Assembly: GCA_900770835.1 (NCBI GenBank)
Contig: CAAGLQ010000077.1
Location: 1-29,058 of the forward strand
Length of the DNA: 29,058 nt
Reading direction: 5' to 3'
Source of the DNA: an uncultured Parabacteroides sp.
GTDB taxonomy: Bacteria; Bacteroidota; Bacteroidia; Bacteroidales; Tannerellaceae
The notes under the pieces are model-generated. The model saw only the letters and a program-made list of their open reading frames with translations, was not told the DNA's origin and did not search any database. Position numbers and translations under genes: made by a program. This document shows, piece by piece, positions 22,680-29,058 of the stretch. Every line of letters starts with the position of its first letter. The first letter of the stretch is position 1.

Positions 22680-24369
22680 GCTTTTACGCAAGCATTGGGG
22701 CTATGAGGCTTTTCGCCCGCTGCAAGAGGAGATTATTCGTTCCGTGTATGCGGGAAATGACACATTGGGGCTGATGCCTACGGGAGGTGGTAAGTCGATC
22801 ACCTTCCAGGTACCGGCCCTTGCCCTGAAAGGGGTTTGCTTAGTTATTACTCCGCTGATTGCTTTGATGAAAGATCAGGTGGATCACCTGCATCAAGTCG
22901 GTTTATCGGCCACTTGGCTCCATGCAGGCTTACGGCGGGAGGTCATGGAGCAACGGTTGGCGCAATGTGTGGCGGGTCAAATGAAGTTCCTCTATGTCTC
23001 CCCGGAGCGATTGCTGTCTCCTTTGTTCCGAGCCTATTTGGCTCAGCTGCGCCTTTGTCTGATTGTGGTGGATGAGGCGCATTGCCTTTCGCAGTGGGGG
23101 TATGATTTCCGTCCGGCCTATTTGCGTATCGCTGAGATTCGTACCTCCTTTCCTGCCGTGCCGCTTTTAGCCTTGACCGCTACCGCTACGCCCCAGGTCA
23201 TGAAGGATATACAAGCGAAGTTGGGCTTTACGAATCAACAGGTGTTTCAGCAGAGTTTCGTGCGTCCTAACCTCGGTTATCGGGTGCAGCGGACAGATGA
23301 CAAACGGCAGGCATTGTTGCGCCTGCTGCGTCAAACGAAGGGAACAGCCATTGTCTATACCCGCAATCGCCTGCGTACCGAAGAGATTGCGCAACGGCTG
23401 CAAGCGGAAGGATTACCAGCCGATTATTTCCATGCGGGATTGCCTTGGGCACAGAAAGTGCATAAACAAAACCAATGGACAAAGGAGGAGGGACGCATCA
23501 TGGTGGCAACTAATGCCTTTGGTATGGGTATAGATAAACCTGACGTGCGTTTAGTGGTTCATTTGGATGCTCCTGGATCGTTGGAGGAGTATTTCCAAGA
23601 AGCGGGACGGGCAGGGCGAGACGGGAAACCCGCTGAGGCGATAGCGCTTTATAGCCCCATTGACAAAGCGCGCTTAGAGCGACAGCTTATTGACCGTTTC
23701 CCTCCCAGAGTCTTCATCTGCGGGGTGTATGAGCAATTAGGGGATTTCCTGGAATTACCTGTTGGAGCGGGAGAGGATCGTACTTTTGACTTCTCGTTCA
23801 CTCAGTTTTGTCAGACGTATGCCTTGTCGCCATCGCCCACATATCATGCGCTAAAGCTACTGATGCGTGGTGGCTATTTAGAGTTTGAGGAGGGGCCAGC
23901 GCAACCTCCAGAACTGCCGATGGCATTGCGGAGGTATCGGCGCGAAGAGCCTGTCTCGATCTGTTTCAATACCCCTCGTCTGCCAGCGAAGCAGATAGTG
24001 ATCCCCAAGGAGATTTATGAGCAGCGGCAAATACGACTTACGGAACAGGCTGAGGCGGTCATCCGTTACATGGAGGAGCCTACCGCTTGCCGGAGCCAGC
24101 TGTTATTGCGCTATTTCGGTGAATCGCATACCCGGCGTTGTGGTCAATGCGACCATTGCAACCCTCCCTCCGAAGCAGACTTGACTGAAGCAGAGTTTCA
24201 GCAGCTTCGAACAACGTTACGGACGCTGACGGAGCATGTGCCCCAATCGGTATATCACTTGCTCGACCGCCTACCTTTCGACCGGGAGCGTAGCCTTCAA
24301 GCGATCCGTTTCTTGGCCGATGAAGATCCCCATTTCCAACTCGACGCAGGCTTTCTCTCTTACACCTGA
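22663..24369 (+). CDS. recQ: RecQ-type ATP-dependent DNA helicase, short form
   Basis: 568 residues. Walker A GGGKS (41-45), DEAH (137-140) in VVDEAHCLSQWGYDFRP, LTATATP (III), and motif VI QEAGRAGRDG. The zinc-binding region is CRSQLLLRYFGESHTRRCGQ with CDHC following. It unwinds DNA 3' to 5'. At 568 residues it lacks the winged-helix tail plus HRDC domain of E. coli-length RecQ (about 610). Bacteroidetes usually carry a second, longer RecQ elsewhere (general knowledge, not visible here). It overlaps recJ by 17 nt and is translated in another frame, so translational coupling is likely. Confidence 0.92.
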   Translation: MNRFRELLRKHWGYEAFRPLQEEIIRSVYAGNDTLGLMPTGGGKSITFQVPALALKGVCLVITPLIALMKDQVDHLHQVGLSATWLHAGLRREVMEQRLAQCVAGQMKFLYVSPERLLSPLFRAYLAQLRLCLIVVDEAHCLSQWGYDFRPAYLRIAEIRTSFPAVPLLALTATATPQVMKDIQAKLGFTNQQVFQQSFVRPNLGYRVQRTDDKRQALLRLLRQTKGTAIVYTRNRLRTEEIAQRLQAEGLPADYFHAGLPWAQKVHKQNQWTKEEGRIMVATNAFGMGIDKPDVRLVVHLDAPGSLEEYFQEAGRAGRDGKPAEAIALYSPIDKARLERQLIDRFPPRVFICGVYEQLGDFLELPVGAGEDRTFDFSFTQFCQTYALSPSPTYHALKLLMRGGYLEFEEGPAQPPELPMALRRYRREEPVSICFNTPRLPAKQIVIPKEIYEQRQIRLTEQAEAVIRYMEEPTACRSQLLLRYFGESHTRRCGQCDHCNPPSEADLTEAEFQQLRTTLRTLTEHVPQSVYHLLDRLPFDRERSLQAIRFLADEDPHFQLDAGFLSYT

Positions 24370-24404
24370 GTTAGGGGATTGGTGTGTAATTCATGGAAAA
24401 AGTC

Positions 24405-24412
24405 TATCTTTG
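24405..24412 (+). promoter_or_regulatory. Promoter -7 box upstream of the GH110 gene
   Basis: TATCTTTG matches the Bacteroidales -7 consensus and lies 44 bp before the chosen start. The -33 element is poor: the nearest TTGG is 23 nt upstream. Confidence 0.55.
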
Positions 24413-24456
24413 TGGCCATACAGGATTAAACACATGAAACAGTTATGGATCATACT

Positions 24457-26286
24457 ATGAAACAACATACACGCATTTATCCGCTGATCTGCTTAGCCAG
24501 CCTTTGCTTGTTATTCATCGCATGTAGCCAGCGTCAAGTCTATTCGTTGGCTGATTATGGCTTAGTACCCAATCAAGAGATCGACAGTTCCCCATTGTTG
24601 CGCCAGGCCTTGGAGCAAATTGCTAAGGAGGTAGATCCCGATCAGCCTTGCACAATCCTACTTCCGAAGGGACAATATCATTTCTATCCCGAATCTGCTA
24701 CTGAACGGGTCTATTACATCTCTAATCACGACCAAGACAATCCCAAGCAGGTGGGGTTGGCATTCGAGCATTGGAACAATCTTACGTTCGACGGGCAAGG
24801 TGCAGAACTGATTTGCCATGGACGGATGTTGCCTGTCTCGTTGGTTCACTCGGAGGATTGTACTTTGCGTAACTTTAGCATCGACTTTGCTCACCCGCAC
24901 ATTGGGCAGGTGGAGGTGATCGAGAACGATACTACACAAGCCGTGATCACCTATCGCATTGCGGACGGTGTTCCCTATGAGGTGCGTGACTCCATTCTCT
25001 ATTTCAAAGGGGAGGGATGGGAAATCGCTCCCGATTACTGCATTGCCTTTGAGGGTGACAGTCATCATTTAGTGTACCGAACAAGTGATACTTGGGTGAA
25101 AACAAGGGGAATTGAAGAGATTGCTCCTCGCCAAATTCGGGCAAAAGGTTGGAGAAATCCTAAGTTAGCGGCTGGCTCTGTCTTAGCGATGCGTAACGGA
25201 GAACGTCCCGCTCCAGGTATCTTTTTGGCTTACGACCGTAACACAACGTTAGAATACGTCCAAGTACATTATGCAGAGGGTATGGGGCTGCTGGCGCAAA
25301 TGAGCGAAGACATCCTGTTGGATGGTTTCTCTGTGTGCCTGCGTGGGGCAGATGATCCTCGCTATTTCACGACACAAGCCGATGCGACTCACTTTTCCGG
25401 TTGCAAGGGGAAGATCATCTCTCGCAACGGTTTGTATGAGGGAATGATGGACGATGCCATCAATGTGCATGGCACCTACTTGCGTGTGGTTGATCGGGAA
25501 GATGACAAGACCTTGATTGGCCAATACATGCACCCGCAAACGTATGGTTTCCTGTGGGGAGAGGCGGGCGACAGTGTGCAATTCATCGCCTCCAAGACCA
25601 TGGAATGTTTCGGAAAGCGTAACCAAATCGCTTCCATAGAAGCCATTGATCGGGAGGTGGATCAGGGTGTGACGCAGTTTCGCATCCACTTTGTTGGGGC
25701 GCTTGATCCGGCTATTCAAGGGGGAGATACCTATGGCATTGAGAACTTGACTTGGACACCGGAGGTGCTGTTCGAGCGCAATACCATTCGCAACAACCGT
25801 GCGAGAGGCTCCCTGTTCAGCACGCCGAAGCGTACGATTGTGCAGGATAATCTGTTTGATCACACGTCAGGCACCGCTATCTTGCTGTGTGGCGATTGCA
25901 ACGGTTGGTATGAGACGGGTGCTTGCCAAGATGTGTTGATCCGACGCAACCACTTTGTCAACTCCTTGACCAACCTGTTCCAATTCACCAACGCCGTTAT
26001 CTCAATTTATCCGGAGATTCCTGATTTGGCGAATCAGCAACGCTATTTCCATTCGGGTATCGTTATCGAGGAGAATGAGTTTGAGACGTTCGATCAGCCG
26101 ATTCTCTATGCAAAATCTGTTGATGGACTTGTTTTTCGTAATAATATCATTCGGCAGAATAACGACTATCCTCCTTTCCATTGGAACAAACATCGTTTTC
26201 TGTTTGAAAGGGTTGTCCATGAACAGATCACAGAAAACCAATTTGATACCCCGTTTGATCCCGCAAAGGACATCGTCAGGAAATAA
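24457..26286 (+). CDS. GH110 alpha-1,3-galactosidase, lipoprotein
   Basis: 609 residues from MKQHTRIYPL (an upstream Met at 24445 adds four). A lipoprotein signal peptide ends in LLFIAC, with the acylated Cys followed by SQRQ. The rest is a right-handed parallel beta-helix with the GH110 blocks ISNHDQDNPKQVGL, FDGQGAELICHGRMLPVSLV, RNFSIDFAHPHIGQVEV and GMMDDAINVHGTYLRVV (acidic catalytic region). GH110 enzymes of Bacteroides release terminal alpha-1,3-galactose from blood-group B and linear alpha-Gal glycans. Here the protein would act at the cell envelope on mucin or blood-group glycans. No SusC/SusD pair adjoins, so it is not in a typical utilisation locus in this window. It converges on the ROK gene with a 16-bp gap. 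Confidence 0.9.
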   Translation: MKQHTRIYPLICLASLCLLFIACSQRQVYSLADYGLVPNQEIDSSPLLRQALEQIAKEVDPDQPCTILLPKGQYHFYPESATERVYYISNHDQDNPKQVGLAFEHWNNLTFDGQGAELICHGRMLPVSLVHSEDCTLRNFSIDFAHPHIGQVEVIENDTTQAVITYRIADGVPYEVRDSILYFKGEGWEIAPDYCIAFEGDSHHLVYRTSDTWVKTRGIEEIAPRQIRAKGWRNPKLAAGSVLAMRNGERPAPGIFLAYDRNTTLEYVQVHYAEGMGLLAQMSEDILLDGFSVCLRGADDPRYFTTQADATHFSGCKGKIISRNGLYEGMMDDAINVHGTYLRVVDREDDKTLIGQYMHPQTYGFLWGEAGDSVQFIASKTMECFGKRNQIASIEAIDREVDQGVTQFRIHFVGALDPAIQGGDTYGIENLTWTPEVLFERNTIRNNRARGSLFSTPKRTIVQDNLFDHTSGTAILLCGDCNGWYETGACQDVLIRRNHFVNSLTNLFQFTNAVISIYPEIPDLANQQRYFHSGIVIEENEFETFDQPILYAKSVDGLVFRNNIIRQNNDYPPFHWNKHRFLFERVVHEQITENQFDTPFDPAKDIVRK

Positions 26287-26302
26287 ATAGGAGGGATGGG
26301 CC

Positions 26303-27157
26303 TCAATAGCAGAGCGAAGCTGCACCGAACAGGCCCGGATTGCGTAGCGTGGAGAAGCAGACCTTCAATCGCTTGATGGAGTTGGGGTAGGGGAAATCTT
26401 GCAAGCCTTCCCACATGGAGGCCTCGAAGAGCGCATGGGCCTCAGCTACGGATCCACCGAAGACGATCATTTCCGGATCAACGGTCAGCACCACAAATTT
26501 GATCGCATCGGCGACGTAGAAACCCAACTGCCGATAGGCGGCTAACGCCTCTGCATCCCCTTGCAATGCACGTTCATACATCGCCTTTCCCGATATGCCA
26601 TACACGTTTTGGAAGAAGGAGCCGCTGCAATAATACTCCAAGGTTTGCTCCTTGTAGGGCAATGTGCCGAATTCACCAGAGCCACAGTTGGCGTCAGCCA
26701 ATAGCTTTCCTTGCTGAATGATGCCTCCACCCAATCCGGTGCCGATTGTCAATCCAACGAAATTGGCGTAGTTTTGTCCCACACCGAAGATGCGTTCACC
26801 CAAGGCAAAACAGTTCGCATCGTTGTCCACCTGTACCGGCACGCCGAAGCGGCTTTCTAAAATAGCCTTCAAAGGAACCTCTTCCCAATGCGGGATATTC
26901 ACTACATGATATACAATGCCTTTCGCCCGATCAACTACACTGGGCACACCAATGCCAATCGCCTGCACAGTATTGTCCCAAACGGCCTCAATTACACGAA
27001 TCAACGCCTCAATGGTTTCCTCTTGCGTCTGGGCATGAGCCGGAGTGGGGAAGGAGGCTTCCGCCTCCAGTGTTTGCCCATAGATCCGGCCGGCACGCAT
27101 GTTAGTGCCGCCAAGATCGACTCCAATTACTTTTTTCTGCTGTTGCTCCATGGTCAT
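26303..27157 (-). CDS. ROK-family sugar kinase lacking the zinc motif
   Basis: 284 residues. The phosphate-binding start is VIGVDLGGTNMRAG. VDNDANCFALGE holds the catalytic Asp, and LTIGTGLGGGII is the second phosphate loop. In most ROK kinases a His (GEFGH) and CxCGxxGC ligate zinc; here the sequence reads GSGEFGTLPYKEQTLEYYCS, so both are missing. Several Bacteroidetes ROK kinases share this loss. It probably phosphorylates a hexose or amino sugar in the cytosol; the substrate is open. Met3 (27151) may be the true start. It follows the transporter gene by 9 bp and is probably co-transcribed. Confidence 0.88.
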   Translation of the reverse strand: MTMEQQQKKVIGVDLGGTNMRAGRIYGQTLEAEASFPTPAHAQTQEETIEALIRVIEAVWDNTVQAIGIGVPSVVDRAKGIVYHVVNIPHWEEVPLKAILESRFGVPVQVDNDANCFALGERIFGVGQNYANFVGLTIGTGLGGGIIQQGKLLADANCGSGEFGTLPYKEQTLEYYCSGSFFQNVYGISGKAMYERALQGDAEALAAYRQLGFYVADAIKFVVLTVDPEMIVFGGSVAEAHALFEASMWEGLQDFPYPNSIKRLKVCFSTLRNPGLFGAASLCY

Positions 27158-27166
27158 TCGCTAAGC

Positions 27167-28843
27167 TTACGCAAAGAACAGAATCAACAGCTGAGCGGTC
27201 AAGACGCGCAAGAACATCGTCAATGGATAAACCGTTGCGTAACCAACTGCCGGTGCGTCGTTACCAGCCGTAGCGTTAGAGTAAGCCAATGCAGGGGGAT
27301 CAGTCGTGCTACCTGCAATCAGACCCATCAAGGTGAAATAGTTGACCTTGAAGAAGTAACGGGCTATGCTACCGATGATGATCAACGGCAGGAAGGTGAT
27401 GATGAAACCGTAACCAATCCATGCGAAACCACCGTTGTTGACAATAGTATCGACAAAGCCGTCACCCGCACCCAAGCCTACGCAAGCCAAGAAAAGCGTG
27501 ATACCGATCTCGCGCAACATGAAGTTGGCGCTCTGCGTGGTGTAAGTAATCAACTTATATTGATAACCGAAGCGGCTGACCAGGATGGCGACGATCAACG
27601 GACCACCAGCCAATCCCAACTTAACCGGTTGCGGAATGCCGGGGAAGGTCAAAGGAATGCTACCCAACAAGATACCCAAAGCGATACCTACGAAAATCGT
27701 AATCAGGTTCGGCTCGTTCAAGCGCTTCATGGAGTTACCTAACACCTTCTCAACATTGGCCACGGCAGCCTCTGTACCGACTACATTCACACGGTCGCCC
27801 ACTTGCAGGTGCAAGCCCGGCTTCGCTACCAAATCCAAACCAGCACGGTTGATACGTGTGATATTGATACCATATAACTTGCGTAACTTCAAGTCTCCTA
27901 ACTTCTTACCGTTCAGATCCGGCTTCGTGATCAAGATTCTGCGTGTGATAAACTGGCTCTCCATACGGATCCACTGTTTACGTTCCATGTCGATCTCTTC
28001 ACCAACGAAGGTCTTTACCGCCTCGGCGTCTTGCTCGGTTGTAATCACGAAAATCTTATCATCCTCATGCAGAATGGTGGTTGCTTCTGCGATCTCGATC
28101 TTTTTGTTGTCGTTACGCCAAACACGTGAAACCACGAAATCCAAATGAGCCATCAAAGCAGATAAATCGCCAATTGTCTTGCCAAACACTGCCGGGTTCT
28201 TCACGACCAAAGAGATCGGTTTCGCAGCGTTTGCGTGAGAAGCATCTTCTTTATTCAACTCCTCGTTCTCCTTATCGAAGTTGACCCGGAAGATATAACG
28301 GATCAAGATAATAGCCAAGATGATACCGATTACACCGAGCGGGTAAGCCACCGCATAACCCAAGGCAATCGTGTTGTTAGCCACGCCATACATATCGGTA
28401 TAAGCCTGTTGTGCCGCACCCAAGCCCGGCGTGTTCGTAACCGCACCAGAGAGGATACCCACCATCGTGGGAATAGGGATACCCGTTACGAAATGAAGGG
28501 TCAATGCGGTAATCACACCTAAGAAAACAATGCCACAAGCCAACATATTCAAAGTAATACCTCCCTGACGGAAAGACTCGAAGAAACCGGGACCTACCTG
28601 CATACCCACTGAGTACACAAAGAGAATCAGTCCAAACTCCTTAAAGAAATGCAAGACGTTGTGATCGATTGTTAATCCGAAATGACCCAAAAGAATACCT
28701 ACAAACAATACCAAGGTAATACCTAACGAGATGCCAAACACCTTTATCTTTCCTAACTGGATACCGGCGGCAATTACTACTGAGAGTAGTAAAAAAGAGT
28801 GGCCGATGCCACTGCCCCAAATCAACTCATTTATCCAATCCAT
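27167..28843 (-). CDS. AspT/YidE-family transporter with paired RCK_C domains
   Basis: 558 residues. Two membrane bundles form an internal duplication: residues about 1-190 with GILSGAVTNTPGLGAAQQAY, and about 385-558 with GLIAGSTTDPPALAYSN. Between them are two TrkA-C (RCK_C) cytosolic domains (about 205-370; MAHLDFVVSRVWR and RKLYGINITRINRAG). This is the architecture of YidE/YbjL/AspT exchangers. The substrate is unknown; AspT itself swaps aspartate for alanine. It heads a two-gene operon with the ROK kinase. Confidence 0.9.
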   Translation of the reverse strand: MDWINELIWGSGIGHSFLLLSVVIAAGIQLGKIKVFGISLGITLVLFVGILLGHFGLTIDHNVLHFFKEFGLILFVYSVGMQVGPGFFESFRQGGITLNMLACGIVFLGVITALTLHFVTGIPIPTMVGILSGAVTNTPGLGAAQQAYTDMYGVANNTIALGYAVAYPLGVIGIILAIILIRYIFRVNFDKENEELNKEDASHANAAKPISLVVKNPAVFGKTIGDLSALMAHLDFVVSRVWRNDNKKIEIAEATTILHEDDKIFVITTEQDAEAVKTFVGEEIDMERKQWIRMESQFITRRILITKPDLNGKKLGDLKLRKLYGINITRINRAGLDLVAKPGLHLQVGDRVNVVGTEAAVANVEKVLGNSMKRLNEPNLITIFVGIALGILLGSIPLTFPGIPQPVKLGLAGGPLIVAILVSRFGYQYKLITYTTQSANFMLREIGITLFLACVGLGAGDGFVDTIVNNGGFAWIGYGFIITFLPLIIIGSIARYFFKVNYFTLMGLIAGSTTDPPALAYSNATAGNDAPAVGYATVYPLTMFLRVLTAQLLILFFA

Positions 28844-28898
28844 GCCTAAACTGTTAATCTTAAACTCTTAAAAATCTTTATTCCCTATTAATATGCCG

Positions 28899-28929
28899 CG
28901 AATTTAGGCATTTGCTTTGTGTTGTACAA
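28899..28929 (-). promoter_or_regulatory. Candidate promoter of the transporter-kinase operon
   Basis: Minus strand TAAATTCG (complement of 28899-28906, 6 of 8 including TA and TT) with TTG (complement of 28927-28929) 20 nt upstream. It overlaps the rightward promoter at 28916-28947. Confidence 0.4.
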
Positions 28930-28947
28930 CATATTTTTCTACATTTG
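28916..28947 (+). promoter_or_regulatory. Promoter of the right-edge gene, with operator-like palindrome
   Basis: TTTG (28916-28919), 20 nt, TACATTTG (28940-28947), 19 bp before the ATG at 28967. The 12-bp perfect palindrome TGTTGTACAACA (28920-28931) fills the spacer and also covers the -33 box of the divergent promoter, a position suited to a repressor operator. Confidence 0.7.
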
Positions 28948-28966
28948 GACCTAAAATTGTTGCATT

Positions 28967-29058
28967 ATGAAAAAGTTCTATCTTCTTTTTACCGCTTTCT
29001 TCCTGAGCCTCATCGCAGGAGTCGCTCAAGAGGCCGACACGATCCATGTGGTGATCGA
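28967..29058 (+). CDS. Secreted protein, N-terminus only (partial)
   Basis: 30 complete codons to the right edge. MKKFYLLFTAFFLSLIAGVA followed by QEADTIHVVI is a Sec signal peptide with a basic start, hydrophobic core and probable cleavage after GVA. There is no lipobox Cys. The mature domain is out of the window, so no function can be given. Confidence 0.75.
   Translation, partial: MKKFYLLFTAFFLSLIAGVAQEADTIHVVI

Overview
The window looks like chromosomal DNA of a Bacteroidales gut bacterium, most probably a Parabacteroides; the genus is inference. The evidence is the repeated Bacteroidales-type promoter signature (TTTG, about 19 nt, TAnnTTTG) upstream of the tRNA and several genes, a GH110 alpha-1,3-galactosidase lipoprotein, DUF3408/excisionase-type conjugative-transposon genes and the characteristic tyrosine recombinases.

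Layout. (1) 1-1853: remnants of a conjugative transposon, with an excisionase-like HTH protein, a DUF3408 transfer protein, a cluster of nested inverted repeats resembling a transfer origin, and a short mobilisation-like fragment. (2) 1854-11071: a self-contained accessory cassette, the main discovery. It holds a tyrosine DNA invertase, a 147-bp segment bounded by perfect 21-bp inverted repeats and containing a Bacteroidales promoter, a previously hidden 42-residue peptide gene ending in a Cys-Asp-Met-Cys-Trp-Gly-Asp core, a hairpin attenuator, and then six translationally coupled genes: SPASM radical SAM, MiaB-like, RimO-like, second SPASM radical SAM, M42 metallopeptidase, third methylthiotransferase. 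(3) 11072-12300: decayed element DNA with interrupted reading frames. (4) 12301-13681: a C-terminally truncated integrase next to tRNA-Arg(TCT), marking an old integration site. (5) 13999-29058: ordinary chromosome. It has a metY-GNAT pair; an operon tsaC - sugar-phosphate transferase - ClC channel - fmt; recJ-recQ overlapping; a GH110 lipoprotein; a transporter-ROK kinase pair; and the start of a secreted protein.

How the cassette may work (inference). The recombinase flips the promoter segment, switching transcription towards or away from the peptide gene. When on, the precursor would be transcribed in excess and a fraction of transcripts would pass the hairpin into the maturation genes. 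Two SPASM enzymes could crosslink the Cys/Trp core, three methylthiotransferase homologues could thiomethylate carbon atoms of the peptide (the RimO family acts on an Asp beta carbon, and the core has two Asp), and the M42 peptidase could trim the leader. No exporter or immunity gene is visible, so the product may be an intracellular cofactor-like molecule or use a host transporter. In the sequenced orientation the best promoter points away from the operon, so this appears to be the OFF state.
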